This document shows, one piece after another, positions 47,956 through 60,810 of a DNA stretch of 64,000 nt; the stretch's first letter is position 1, and each line of letters begins with the position of its first letter. Where the stretch lies: positions 48,880,372-48,944,371 of the forward strand of contig CM034240.1 of NCBI GenBank assembly GCA_019916065.1, in the 5' to 3' direction. Source of the DNA: Vitellaria paradoxa (taxonomy: Eukaryota; Streptophyta; Magnoliopsida; Ericales; Sapotaceae). The position numbers were made by a program, and so were the translations under genes. The notes beneath the pieces are model-generated. The model ran no database searches. It was given only the letters and a program-made list of their open reading frames with translations, and was not told where the DNA came from.

Positions 47956-50900
47956 TTCCTCTCATCAGGTTACTAGCTACCCAGCAGCAATTTGAAATTC
48001 TCTATATCTTTGTTCTTCTCTTTTTTGTGATATTTGATATGTACTTGTGTTATCTTTTCACCTGATCACCAAGTAGATTCTGTAAATATATATATATATA
48101 TATAACTGAGCCATCACCTGTCAGATTTTTTTACACTCCTCCTTCCCATTTTTCACTTCCAAACATGTTAACATGTGGCTGTAATCTTTATATATATGTG
48201 TGGTGTGTACTTTGTATTCTCACTTGATGTATGTAGTATATATATATAATTGAATAAACAGTTGACAGTTCAGACTTCTTTTCCATTTGGCATTTGATAG
48301 TGTCAATGGTACAAGATGCACTCCCATAAAATTACCATTTTACCCTTGTGCAGGTTTTCCCCATATTCGAATTTTGGGATTTCCAAAAGGCTGAAAATTT
48401 CGTTCAATAAGTTTCTTATTTATATGGCAATTTTCGAACTAATTTGAACTTGGGTAAAAGATTACTAATTTACCCCTGAATCTCATTTATTTTTAAATAA
48501 TTAAAAAAATTTTGACACGAAATTTTAAGCCAGTACAAATTTGGATTGAATAATGACTTATTACTCTTGAGTTCATGTTCATGTTTACCCAAATTTGTAT
48601 TGTGGGATTTCTAAAAAGTTAAAAAAAAAAATTCATAAATATGTTTTTTATTGATTATTAAAAACGTGAATTTATTTTTATATTCTTTAAAATATTAATT
48701 TAGTAATTTTTATTATTTATATTTTATGACACATACCAATTCATTCTAATAATTACCGTAATGCATTCTATTTTCATTCTTATCCCTATCTTATTTTCAC
48801 TCTTATTATCATTGCATCCCATTTTTTTTTTTTAAATCAAACTAGACCTTATAGTTTCAAATGTGTAGTATAAACAATAGTACTTGGACAAAAATAAATT
48901 AAAGATACACTGCCAAAAAATATATATATATATATATATATATTAGTATTGAAACCATTTATTGCATGAAGTAAAATTTTTTTAGGATAATATGTTAGTT
49001 GTCACAAAAAAAAAAGTCTCATTCAGTGATAATAATTATTTTTATTAAAAATTCTCATATATTTAATAGCCAAACTAATTCGTCACAAAAAAATCGTAGC
49101 ATGAATTACTGGTGATGTGTTATTTCTGAGGTATTGATTTAAGATCATTCAATTTTAATTCAATAATTTAGATATAGTTATACTATTTTAATTGAAAATA
49201 AATATAAATGTATCTAAATCATTGAATTTAAGATTAACGATTCCGATGACAAGTCACAGAAATGATCCAAATCCAATGAAATAAGTTGATTTGAATATAT
49301 CTATATGCAACATTTGAAGTTTTAAAAATGATCAAAATTTTCTATAAATTTCTACTACACTTTTTTCAATAAATTTCTTTATAAATCTCTATAATCTTTA
49401 TAAATTTCAATAAATTACTACACATTTTAATAAAATATTTAAAACTTTCAAAAAAATTTCTACACAAAATGCAAAAGATTCCTTGTCCAAATTCGTTTGA
49501 ATAGTCCTATTCATCCCTATCATTTTTGTGATTTGTGTGGCTGATCTGGCAATGGATCCAAAAATTAGGAAAATTACTTTATTTTTTGGGACAAAAATAG
49601 CCACTTGACGATTGAGTAAATTTGTGGTGCTTATGAACTGTGGCGTTGAATCACTACCTTTCCACGGTCTAAAATTATCTGGCACGGCTGGAGCGAAAGT
49701 CTGTCATGGCGAATTCGTGATTTGTTTAAGCAAGACTCTGGGTAGCAAATTTAAGTTCAAAGCTGTCTGTTGTTTTTACTCTAGTTTTTGAGTCCTGATC
49801 CGTCAATGCATGCCACAGTAAAATAGCTAATATTAAGATTCGATTTAATTAATTGTGAAATTCAAACAAATTAACTACTCGTTTAGAGTGTCAAATTTTT
49901 GTCAAAGACTTTCAGTTTTTTTCAAATTTTTTCAATTTATTTTACAACAAAAATTTCCAACCCTTTTTTTTTTTAATTTACCTCTAATTTTATCATTTTT
50001 TTCAGCTTTTTCTAATATTTACTAACTTTCTCTAACTTTTACAAATTTTCTTCAACTTTTTCTAACTTTTTTAATAACACACCAGACATCTAACGATTTA
50101 AAATCTGGCAACTTTTTGTTTTTGTTTTTTTTCCCCTCAAAATTTGACACTCTAAACAAATATTAAGATTATCGATGCAAATATGAAATAATTAACCGTG
50201 CATGCATGTATCCACCCTGACCAGCGTATGTGTAGAGTAATAGAATCTTGATTGATCATCACCCTACCTTTCTGGATAAATCTAAAAATGTAACATGAAA
50301 CACCATATCTACATTCAAATTTCATTTTTTTAAGGATCTTGTTGTAAATTATATATGAACGGTATACTAAGGCACAAAGTTACCTTCCTACAAATCTCTA
50401 TAATTTACTATATGAATTATGAAACTATAACTTTTTAAAATTTATATTAATTTTTATAATTTCTAGCTTGTGTGTCTACCTTTTACCGTCACAGGCAAAA
50501 AGTTACCTTTCAAAGTGGCAAATTTGGAGATGCACACAAATCACATGGTTGCCTTTATATGAGGTAGAAAAGGGAACCCCCAAACGAGGATTTTGTCGCT
50601 GAAGTAGCATACAGTTTTCACTAGAAAAAGCCAAACGCTGAAAGTATGCAAGGAAGATTGAAAATTTTTCCCACTGACAGAAAGGGATGGATATATATCT
50701 GTTATTCTTACCTCTTGTGAGGTCGGTGCATTGTTAGACAAAAGGGAGGGTTGGTATGGTTTTTGATATCAATTTGGATGGCACTGAAATTAGAATAGTT
50801 GAATTAAAATTAACAGTCAACGACCTCCGATCACACTCTAATCTCATGTTTTTAAAACTGACATTCAAAATAATGTCCACCTCGAAATCATATTTATAAT

Positions 50901-51640
50901 ATCATTATATTTTCTAGCTTATAATTTGTTAATTTTTTTTCAAAGAAACAAAAAAAAAAGGTTTAATTATTAACTGGGTAAAACATAACAATCACCCCTA
51001 TAATTTATACTCGGTGTTATTTTAGTCCTTTTTAAATGTAATAGTCAAAATTTCTACAATTTTGATCAAACACTAATCTAATTCTTCCGTCACCAACTGT
51101 TAAGAAACAGCTGTTAGAATGGAGATAAATATATCATTTCGCAACCCTCTTCACAACAGGCTTACACACACAACACACATGGGCGCTCGCGCATGCACGC
51201 ACACACACATTATATGTGGCTCTCTCATTCTGCAAATAACCATTAATTACCAGCAACCTTCACCAAAATTTCCTAATTTCGTGTTCATAGGCTCAAATTC
51301 GTGTAGTATAGGCTTTTTTTCCATTACTGGCTTCAGACTAGAAACTGAAGATTTGGTAAAATGTGAGTCCAGGTTCTAATAATTCATGAAAGAGATTATC
51401 ATATTCCCACAATTCAATTAGATGCAGCAAAATTTCAATCCATTTCAATCAGCAGTGCGGAATTTCTACTCATTTCAACTTTGCGCCACATTGTTTGCAT
51501 AATTTCCTGTTGTATCTAATATTGCATCTAATAATTTCAAATCACAATTACTGAACACTGCTCATAGGATCAAAACCCAAACAAAGAAACAATTAAGATA
51601 AATGCAGAAGTTTTACTGGGACCCATCACACGAAATGTAT
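47956..51640. other. Intergenic DNA downstream of ELF3
   Basis: The first 300 bp probably hold the ELF3 3' end, with (TA)n at 48,087-48,104 and TTGAATAAACAG at 48,250. The rest is AT-rich with (TA)n at about 48,920-48,942 and short ORFs without recognisable features (49,407-49,685; 51,119-51,379). No repeat boundaries were found. Confidence 0.5.
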
Positions 51641-51738
51641 TGATTTGGATTTCTTCTCTCACACAAGTTTTCTGATCCCTCGTCTCCTCCTCCATTACTC
51701 AAAATCACTGTTACTTCCCTTGCTGTCTTGTTCTAAAC

Positions 51739-51780
<42 letters not shown>

Positions 51781-51995
51781 ACAGCAGATTTGGAGTTCTC
51801 TCTCTCTTCCTCTCTCTCTCTCTCTCTTGTATTTGTCAGTGGTGGTAAAATTTGGGGATCTCTAAGTTCCACGTTGGTCGGCAGCTTTGTCTTTCAATTT
51901 GCAATTGTCGTAAGGTCTCGGCGGTTGATTTTTGAGGTAGCTAAAGGCTGGTGGTAGTTGCACAAATTGAACAATATCAGAGTCAAGTTCGTTCC
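51641..51995 (+). promoter_or_regulatory. CT-rich leader of an unidentified gene
   Basis: A (TC)19 run (51,741-51,778) and further CT blocks (51,800-51,830) precede an ATG at 51,996. Such tracts are typical of plant 5' untranslated regions. Confidence 0.4.
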
Positions 51996-52090
51996 ATGGA
52001 CCCGAGCTTGGAAGAGGAAGAAGAAGAAGTTGAAGGCCTTATTTCTTCTGAACCCCAATCTTCTTCAGCGTCATCTTCTTCTTCATCGAC
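51996..52090 (+). pseudogene. First exon of an unidentified gene, cut by element 2
   Basis: The ATG at 51,996 has good context (TTCCATGGAC). The frame encodes MDPSLEEEEEEVEGL, then a Ser-rich run SSSASSSSSST. The acidic-then-Ser N-terminus and CT-rich leader look like a genuine plant first exon, but the family is not recognisable from about 32 residues. At 52,091 it meets TGGTAATAGG, the LTR start of element 2. Reading on into the LTR hits a stop at 52,110-52,112. If GTAATA were instead a splice donor, the element would lie in intron 1. The rest of the gene, if kept, is beyond the window. Confidence 0.5.
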
Positions 52091-52792
52091 TGGTAATAGG
52101 TTATTGGTCTAAGATAGAATTACGAACACGTGACGTCTTCTCGAGTACAAATAAATCAGACATGCGGCATTTCTCCAAGCACATCGTGAATGTGCTCGGC
52201 GTTGGTTTAATGATCGAAAATTATTATGATTGAGCCCCACTGCTTGATAATGTAACTCTAACCATAAATGTCAAATGGTAATAGATGAATCGAATATTTT
52301 GCCTAAAAGTTAATCTAGTTAGTTTGTTTTATTATAAGTGATAGACAGATGTGACAGATGGACAGTCCTCAGAATTGCAGCCTGTCTACTCAGACGCCCT
52401 TATCATCCACGTGCATTTAATGCAAAGTAGGGGCATTAAATGGGAAATGAAAGGCATTTAAGGGAAGGAAGAAATTGTATATTAGATAACATCATTTTAA
52501 TCTGATTTTACGTATTAATTTATTCATTCGACCTTACTATAAATATAACACTTAACTCCGAAAACTCAGGTATTCTCACTATCGTTAGCTTAGTACCTTA
52601 CTCATTGCTTTGCACTCTTGAATTCTCTTAAAGCCTTTGTTGACTTAGTATTGACTTAAGTATCGAGGGTTTTCTGGTCGGGGACCCTTTCTCCAGCCAT
52701 AACCTCTATTTCCTTTGTGTTTGATAGGTTGACAAACCAATTTTTGGTTGACGTGGTGAGTAGTTCCGGCAATGATTTTTTATTACCGAACA
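52091..52792 (+). repeat. 5' LTR of element 2 (702 bp)
   Basis: Starts TGGTAATAGG, ends TACCGAACA. It shares ordered blocks with the 676-bp LTR of element 1, including CACGTGACGTC (52,127-52,137), a TATAAATA core (52,538-52,545) and GGGACCCTTTCTCCAGCCAT. The many differences indicate that the two copies are old or belong to different subfamilies. Confidence 0.8.
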
Positions 52793-52794
52793 TT

Positions 52795-52814
52795 TGATGC
52801 CCACTGTGAGGCTC
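52795..52814 (+). promoter_or_regulatory. Primer-binding site of element 2
   Basis: TGATGCCCACTGTGAGGCTC begins two bases after the LTR. Against element 1 (TGGCGCCCACCGTGAGGCTC) the changes fall mainly at CG positions, as expected from decay of methylated cytosines. Confidence 0.75.
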
Positions 52815-52899
52815 ATTTCGTTGTTCCCCATAGTCTTATGCTCTTAAAATTTTCCTTATTTTTCTAATTGTCATTTATTATAGCCTTTAGTGATGATAC

Positions 52900-54540
52900 A
52901 ACTCCCTGACAATCTCCATGAGCTGTAGGTGAAGAAGTTCCCAAATAGAAGGGGAATGCTCTGACCATTGCCACTCCAAGTAAGAGGAAGCAATGTAGGA
53001 CGAGTGATCCTGATGTGAATAGAAGAAAGCAAGAATTATAAAACTTGGCATATGTAAAGCAAGCAGAGCTGGAGGAAATCCTTCAAAAGCTTAAGGAGGA
53101 AAAGGAAAAGCGGATAGGTCTTGGCCACTCTGATTATGAATAGCCCGATTCCAGTACAGAAAGAAGTTATGATGCCTTGTATGATGATCAACCTCAGACA
53201 TTTTGCAGGAAAGGAAAAAGGATACTTGGAGAGGAAATTTTGGGTTCCAGGCATGAACTGGGAACCACTTTAATGGAGGCACTAGGTGTTGAGCCAATGG
53301 GTACGTGTTCAACCCACCTTCAACGCTAGGAGCTTGTGCAACAACAAGTAATGAGGTTAACGAAAATTCAGCAAAGGGAAGAAGCATCGAAAAGTAGAGA
53401 AAAGCTCATCCAGTGACGACGCTGTGCCAATAAAGGTGAAAAAGTCTGGCAAAACTAAAGAAGTGGAAAAGGCTCAATATAATGAATGGGACAGTTCAGA
53501 GTAATCTACAAGGATGAGGGCGAGAAGGGCACTGGGGAGGATTTTTGCCTCCTCTTTAACCAGTGAGATCACCGAGTCAGAGCCTCCCAAGAAGTCGTGA
53601 CACCACGTTTTACAGTGTATAATGGATAGTCAGATCCCTTGTCACACTACAAACATTATATGCAAGCTATGACATTATGAAGTTGGAACGATGAACTCGT
53701 GTGCCGCGTATTTTCCATCAAGCTTGGGGGATGTTGCCCTCCAATGGTTTCACAAGTTGTCACCAGGTAGTATAAGTTATTGGAAGCAGCTAGTAGAAGA
53801 ATTTATTATCAGATTTTTGGCTAATGCAAAATAGCCAAAAACTGCTGATGTACTCGTTACGATGAAGAAGCGGAACAATGAAAGCCTGAGGGATTATTCC
53901 CAAAGGTATATGGAATTGTATAACGATGTGGAGGGGTGTTTTGAGCAGTTGGCAGTTACTTCTTTCAAGCTCGAGTTGCAGAAAAGTGATAAGCTTTGGC
54001 TTTTGCTAATGAAGAAGCTGTCTACAAACATGTCTGACTTTATATGTAGAATCAAAAAGTATGCAAAATTTGAGAATGAGACAAAGCTTGTTGACTAGAA
54101 AGAAGCAAGGTTTTCTGGGTCGAATGGAGTAAAGTAGAGAAAAGAGAAAAGAGATTTCATCGACAACAAGAAGTTTGTCTTTGAAGCTATTAACACAGTG
54201 TTCAAATAGCCAATTTTCAGAATCCTCTCTCAATTAAGGACAAGTCATACTTTCGATGAGTAAAGAAACTGCCCGATTTTCAAGGCAAGGAAAATTAGAG
54301 GGATTATTGCTCTTATCATCAAGATCGGGGGGTATTGAATGAGGGAATGCTGGTCCTTGCATTGTCGCTTGGAAGATCTAGTGAAAGAAGGTCATTTAAA
54401 AGAATACATCGATAAGACGAAGACCAGGATGATGGATAGCCAGCACCAAGCTCCACGAGACCAGATAAGAGAACCAAGAAGAAATGAGGAGCTTGAGGTA
54501 GAAGAAGGTGATGATAAGGGGAAGCCCAACCCCCACTGAG
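52900..54540 (+). pseudogene. Gag region of element 2
   Basis: Successive frames match element 1 gag: a Glu/Lys-rich helix with AELEEIL, SYDALYDD, the capsid-like segment RNNESLRDYSQRYMEL (53,862-54,098), and HLEDLVKEGHLKEY-like sequence (54,339-54,539). Stops at 53,141, 53,503 and 54,098 break it. Confidence 0.75.
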
Positions 54541-54759
54541 GACAAAGACAATGAGGGATGTACCAAGGCTAACCGTGATCTATGTTATTCACATGGAGAG
54601 CTAGCCCCAGAGCATCATACCTTGCTCGCGAAGGGAAGAACAACATGTTGGGAAGTCTAGTGAAGGTAGCTGCATTCCCAAGCAAAAGATCAAAGAAAAG
54701 AAGTGCTTAGGGAATATCATTCTCTGAATATGAAACCCAAGGAGTACAGCGACCCCACA

Positions 54760-55216
54760 ATGATGCATTGGTAATCACTTTGAAAATATTTGAGACACAT
54801 GTGAAAAGGATCCTAGTGGATGAGGGAAGCTTTACAGAGGTTTATGTTCTTAAGCTTGTTTAAGAAACCGTGGCTCATAAATGAGGACCTCGAGCCCATT
54901 GAATGTCCACTCATTGGCTTCAACTCTGTCCCAGTTTGGCCTCCGAGAAATGCGGTTATCCTTGTTCAGGCTGGGCCAATTGAATACAAAGTAGAGTTCA
55001 CAGTGGTGGATGTACGATCATCCTATAATGCTATTGTGGGAAGGTCATGGATCCATATGTTGAAAGCAGTCTCCTCTAGTTGTCATTAAGTTCTTAAGTT
55101 TCCTTACGGTGATGAGGTGATAGAAATCCGGGGCGACCAGGATACTTCCAGGAGGTGCTTTACCGTGGTTTTAAAGTCCAAGCCCCTACCTGAGTAGGTT
55201 CAACTAACTGAAGTGC
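54760..55216 (+). pseudogene. Protease region of element 2
   Basis: FLSLFKKPWLINEDLEPIECP (54,840-54,900) parallels element 1, and [20 protein letters not shown] (about 54,990-55,060) is the conserved post-protease box. The catalytic triplet region (LVDEG, about 54,815) is altered. Confidence 0.7.
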
Positions 55217-55221
55217 TAGAT

Positions 55222-57735
55222 TGCTTGTCATTCCATAATGTGGATTTACACCCCAAGTGCAAGATGGTCCGATGTAGCAATTTAAATTTATAATGGTGAA
55301 GTACCGGTCATACCCACATGGAGAGTCGTAATAAACTCACAATTCTTCTTCTCTCAATTAGTAGGTATCACATAAGAAAAATAAAAAAAAAAATTGATTT
55401 AGAATTTTGAAAATGAACTCTAACTAGGCATTTTGTCAAACACCTAGGAGGCTAGAATAAAATTCAATGCAAAATGAATAAAAATTTAATTAAAATCAAT
55501 TTTAATGAAAATGAGTTTGAAAATTCATAATTTGTTGGTAACGATCCCAATCAATCAACCACACACACACACAATTGTAGAAGGCAAGATAAAAAGAACG
55601 AGGAAACCCACACAGGGAAACCCTAAAAACTTTCACTAAAATAAACGTTGGTTACAAACTCAACCTTTTGGTAGATCAACTCATCGACTCTATACTCTTG
55701 TTGACATTTGTTCGAATCCTCGATTCACCAACTCCTTTAGTGAAAGCCCTTCGACTCCTCGAAGGCACTGATACTGACTCCTTGGTAGCTTTGCTGAATC
55801 CGCACTGTGCTGAATCCTCAGCATTCACAAACCTCAAACCGGAACTCCTTTGGATTGAACACGAAACATGTTAGCTAAGTAATAGAGAGAATAATTTAAC
55901 TTTCAGGCTTCCAATCTCATGTGTATTCTCTCTATATCTGACCCTAACGACGTCCAGAAGATATATATAAAGAAACGGAGGTAGCTAGGGCTTGAAACAA
56001 ACTAGAACTGGCTGAAATAATGCACCTTGCAGGAAGGGCGCACTCGCGGGCTTCCAGTGGCCATCTCGCAAATTAGAGCGGGCTTCCCGTATGGCTTAAT
56101 CTCTAATTTCAACTCTCGGGATTTTTCTGCGCCAAACTGTGGCCTTCCTGCGTAAATCAATTCCGAACCTTGTTTGGCTTTTTCAGGACTTCCAGGAGTA
56201 TGCAAACACAACTTTCTTGAGGTCTTTTCACTTCTTTTTGACTCAAGACTTTAGTGCCTTAGCCTACACTAAGTCTAGATATTACAAAACACTTTCTTTG
56301 ACCATGGATTTGCCAATTTACAATTTTAGCCTTAACAAAATTAAAATCTATGAAATTAAAGAGGTTAGGAACCAAGGCTAACTCATCCAATCATCATACA
56401 ATTGAATCAATTTGGAGGGTGAAGATGTCTACTTATATACATCTAGGCAAACAATCATAAGGTGGGTTGATTTAGAGCAATGAAGTCCGATTACTAGATT
56501 ACTTAGGGAAACATAGCATCAAATATACATGGCATGCATAATTGATCTAGAAATGTAAGTATTCTAATAAGGGCCTAACATGTAATCACACTTTACACAA
56601 GCACTATGTATACAAACATTTGGCATGCATACAAAGTCTAGAAAAGCATGTATATGAGAGGTTTTTATGTAAATCACCCATGGAGACATTCTATCAAACA
56701 CCTAGTATGCATGCTATTTCCACACAGAGTACTAATCATAAAATGCATGAAAAGGCAAGGTAGAAATTGCATACAAACTAAGAATCAAAAGAAAAACCAA
56801 CCAATCAACATCTAAGTATATAGAAATTTGAAATACATTGCAATTTATACCTCAATTGAATCAATTACATGAAAATCTTCAAGTTACCAATGGTCATTTG
56901 CCTTGATCTATTGTAAAAGATGAAGAAAATTTCCAAAGGAATAGAAAATTACAAAAGAAATTGAAATCCTATGTGAGAATATAAAGAAAACCTTTAATCC
57001 TCTCTAATCTAACCTAAATGTGCAAAATGTGTCTCTATCTATCTATACCTCTCTCTCACGTAACCCTCTCATATATTTATAGTGCATTCTACAAGTACAA
57101 AATTGCCCTTTCAATTTACAACTGATTTATAAAATAAAACTCTCTGAGGTGCAAATTGGTTCAAATGTGTGTTTGAATGAGAATTCTTGTTCGAACGTGT
57201 GTTTGAACAAGGTTTCTAATACTTAGAAAATTGTGAGCTTAAAAAAATTGTTTCTGGCAATTTGTTGTTAGAACATTGGTTCAAATCAATTGTGGTTCAA
57301 ACATGTGTTCAAACAAACTTTCCCTAGAATTTTTTCTTTTTTTTTTCCTTGCACCATCCTTTGTCATTCTAACACAGGTTCGAACCAAGTATGGTTCGAA
57401 GAAAGGTTCAAACCAAGTTGTAACACTTAGTAAATTTTTCTGTTAGGTATGGTCAAACAAAGGTTCAAACCAAGTTGTGACACTTAGTAAATTTTTCTGT
57501 TCTTCCAGTTCCAACACCTTCTGTGGTTAGAACCATGGTTCGAACACATGTTCAAACTACTTGCTGAGTTGGTCTCTTTTGATCTAGTTTTTTATCATTT
57601 TATGCTCAATTATTTGCAAATCACACAAAACTTCCATTACTGCAAGAAAATTTACATTTCTATTCATTCAACATAGTTATTTGCATAAAAATTCTCAAAT
57701 TTAAGTTTATGATTGTACTTTTTACAGTACAATCA
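55222..57735. mobile_element. 2.5-kb LTR-like insertion in element 2
   Basis: Aligning element 2 to element 1 shows that the codons either side (GAAGTGCTAGAT and GATGATACC) were contiguous. The insert starts TGCTTGTCATTCC and ends GTACAATCA, with TAGAT on the left (55,217-55,221) and CAGAT on the right (57,736-57,740), a 5-bp target duplication with one mismatch. TG...CA ends suit a solo LTR or non-autonomous LTR element. No coding domain was seen. A (CA)n run at 55,560 and a distinct GC-richer segment (about 55,551-56,370) suggest a further insertion inside it. Confidence 0.65.
57140..57560. repeat. Cluster of TTCGAA/TTTGAAC-type palindromic motifs with a 57-bp tandem repeat
   Basis: More than a dozen GGTTCAAACC, GGTTCGAACC, GTTCGAAC and TGTTTGAAC variants occur in 420 bp. 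AAAGGTTCAAACCAAGTTGT plus the following ACACTTAGTAAATTTTTCTG is repeated with period 57 bp (57,402 and 57,459). The cluster lies near the right end of the 2.5-kb insertion. Confidence 0.8.
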
Positions 57736-57740
57736 CAGAT

Positions 57741-58432
57741 GATACCCTAAAGATTAATGATGTTGGAGGTGATCCAGAAGCAAAAATTGTTGAAGGCCCA
57801 GAGAAGTTCTAAATTGGCTCTACCGAGGATGACAGATTCTTTTTGAACGGGTTCGATTTGGGAGCTGAAGAAAAAACTAGAGCTGACAGACATGCTGCTA
57901 AAAAATATTGACACATTTGCTCGGATGCCATAGAAAATGCCAAGTATTTCTCTTGAAATTATGTGTCATAAGTTGTACATCAAGTCAGGAGCAAAGCCCG
58001 TAGTTCAAAAAGTAAGAAGATTTGCCCTGCAACATGCAGAGGCAGTCATAGAGGAAGTCGGTAGACTGTTGGAAGCTGAGGTCATTAGGGAAGTATCATA
58101 CCCCGAGTGGTTAGCAAATACAGTAGTAATGAAGAAGAAAAATAGGAAGTGGGGGGTCTATGTTGATTACATAGATCTAAATAGAGCATGTCCTAAAGAT
58201 TCATTTCCACTCTTGAAGATCGTCTAACTTGTAGATTCAACGGCTGGGAGTGCCAGAATGTCATTTCTAGATTCCTATGCACAAGTTTGGTGAAGAGAAG
58301 ATTGCTTTCATTACCACGTGAAGGATACATTGCTACAAAGTCATGCCCTTAGAGGTTAAAAAATGCTGGTACCACTTATCAATGCCTAGTCAGGAAAATG
58401 TTCAAAGAAGACCTTGGCAAGACCATGGAGGT
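57741..58432 (+). pseudogene. Reverse transcriptase N-terminal part of element 2
   Basis: The frame 57,937-58,227 shows MPSISLEIMCHKL, EVSYPEWLANTVVMKKKNRK and VYVDYIDLNRACPKDSFPL, matching element 1. Later frames give TAGSARMSFLDSY and GKTMEV before the coding ends at the LINE junction. The catalytic YIDD is not present on this side of the insertion. Confidence 0.85.
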
Positions 58433-59639
58433 TGCTTTGGGAATGGCGAAATTGAGAGCTTCTCACTCTAAAACTCTCTCTCTCTAAATCCATGGCTTTT
58501 TTTCCCGTTCTCAACATCCCCAACAGCTCTCTTGAACTTCCTAAGCACTCACCAATCCATCCTCATACCTGCTACTCTAACCTCAGCCTCATCCCTCGAG
58601 CAAACAGCAGATGATAATGGCAACATAGGCTTAGATGTCCCCTTTTTGGAGGCTACATCTCAGGGTATGCTATCAACTTGATCTCTCCCTTCTTCTCCAA
58701 CCAAATTCCAAGGAGGTGCAAAGTAGACAAAGGCCATTAAAATTCTAAGAAAGGAACTCTTGCTCTTTCAAGAAAATAACCAAACCAGAAAACCACCTTC
58801 TAATCGCTACTCAACTAGTTCTAATCTGATAAATGGTTACTGCAGTCTTGGCAGATTCAACAAGGTGGAGGAGAGAACTGAGACTACTAGTATCAACATG
58901 ATGGAGGAGAGACATGAAACTGCTGGTATCAACATGATGTAATGAGGTTCGGTCTCCATCCAAGTTCGAAGAACAATTTTAAAAAGGTGTAGTGCTTCCA
59001 ACTGAAGAGTGGAACTCTCACTCCAGTACTAAAGATGCCAAATTAGCATAGCAAGTAGTAAGATATAGAGTGAATGAAGAGACATCCTAAAAAGATGGAT
59101 CTACTACAGAAGACATAGTGGAAATCTCTGAAATGAAGTTGCCATTACAGTAAGTCCACAATAAATAGCAGTATATGCATGTACATAATACCAGCCAAAA
59201 AAGTGACAGGAAGAGGATCGGAAAAAGACAACAATGTCTCCTTAAGTGATGGACCAGTGTATAACTCCACAGCCCAAGTAGGTAATAACCAGTCTTGCCA
59301 AGCTCATTAATTCAAAATTAACCTCGTTGCCGCCCATACACCCCAACGTTAACCCACTAGCTAACATGGGCTCATTCCCTTCCCTTGGCAGCATTATAAA
59401 TACTTAAATTACCGGAGCCCAACAACTCTGTTGCTCCCAGCCCAATAGAATTTTCAAACCCTTATGCTTCAACCAGCCCAACCAAACTCGCAGGTAACAA
59501 TTGGGCTAACCTCTTTAATGCAAATAGAATTAAAAACAATGGGCTGCAGTTACAATACATCCAAGAACCTTCCTCTTCAAATGGTCTTAACCCATGCATT
59601 TCTGTTTCCATTGATGAAGTTCAAGAAGAGCTTAATAGA

Positions 59640-60450
59640 TAGAGTAATGCACTTATTGGATATTTAATTGGTGCCAAACCACCCTATAAGCTAATGAAAC
59701 AATATGTTGAACGAAGATGAAGAGCTTTTGGGTAGATTGATACACTAGTGCTAAGAAATAGTGTATTTCTGTTTAATTTCAAAAATGATAAGCAAAAACT
59801 GAAAGTTATAGAGATGGGGCCATGGAGTTAATTTGACAAACCATTAATCTTGAAACCATGGGTACCCGATTGTTCATATGACAAAAATGAACTCAATTCT
59901 GTTCCAATATGACTCAAATTCCCTTACTTAGCTTCACTTTTGGTCTACAAGAACGCTAAGTAAAGTATCTAGCCAAATTGGGCTTCCTATTTTCAAACAA
60001 AATGACAGCTACCAAGTAGCGTTTTACTTTTTCTAGAGTATGCATTGAAGTTTCTCCAACTGCTGAGCTCCCACAATGGATTGAAGTTTTGGATCATGAT
60101 GGCTTGATATTTAAATAGCAAGTGGAGTGTGAATGAATCCCCAAGACATGTAAACAATGCAAGAGTATTACTCATGGGACCAACAACTGCCCAAAAATTG
60201 TTAGAGCTCAATAGAGGCCAAAAGTTACTCATAACAAAGCCCCAGTGCAACAAGTGCCAAATTCCAATCAAGGAAATACCTCTTCTATGCAATCTCAGAA
60301 GAATGCAATAATGGATGACTTAGTAGCTTTAGTTGTGGTCAACAAATTTGCAGCTCTAGAAGAAAGTCCTAACTGCCAATTCGAAGCTCCACAATCATCT
60401 CATTTCACTTTAAATTCTGAAAATGCAATCCAAACTCCTATACTAGAATA
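59640..60450 (+). pseudogene. LINE ORF1: DUF4283-like domain and zinc knuckle
   Basis: Translated pieces include VFLFNFKNDKQKLKVIEMGP, PLILKPWVPDCS, NELNSVP, SRVCIEVSPTAELP and VECEWIPKTC, in the order of plant L1 ORF1 proteins. The zinc knuckle reads C-KQ-C-KSIT-H-GTNN-C (CX2CX4HX4C). ORF1 coats the LINE RNA. Several stops interrupt it. Confidence 0.8.
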
Positions 60451-60810
60451 GGACGCTAAACATGACAAGCATAATAAACAAATGTCTAATAAAATAGAAA
60501 CAGAAGCAACAATCCTTGATATCAAGCCCCTTCAAGCTACCCTACTGCTAGAAGCTCAAATAGAAGTTAAGGAGCTCATTCCTATAATACTTGAAGCATT
60601 GAACTCTCAAGATGTCGTACCTACTCATTTGGATAACTCCTTGAACCCCTAAGGTGATGCTTTCTCCCCAGCTTTTGATGATTGTGAGGCCAACAAATGG
60701 GAGCTTATGCTGTCAAAAAGTCAAAGGAAGAAAAAAACAAAGCTCATGCATGCTCTTGCCCATAAGAACAAGGCTCCAAATGCCAAGTCTTCTCCCTAGA
60801 ATCATTCCAA

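Larger units (their letters stand above)
52091..58432 (+). mobile_element. Second Tat-type Ty3/gypsy element (element 2), degraded and interrupted
   Basis: Plus-strand order is LTR 52,091-52,792, primer-binding site 52,795-52,814, gag-like 52,900-54,540, protease-like about 54,760-55,216, a foreign insertion (55,222-57,735), and RT from 57,741 until a LINE interrupts at about 58,433, just after ACCATGGAGGT, where element 1 reads on into YIDD. Coding blocks parallel element 1 throughout (for example SLRDYSQRYMELYNDVEGC against SLRDYFRRYLELYNEVKEC). Many stops make it inactive. Its remaining parts would lie beyond 64,000. Confidence 0.88.

Noticed and set aside
57140..57560. tRNA genes suggested by GGTTCGAACC-like B boxes
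   Set aside because: No A boxes, acceptor stems or cloverleaf folding could be drawn. The motifs are palindromic repeats.
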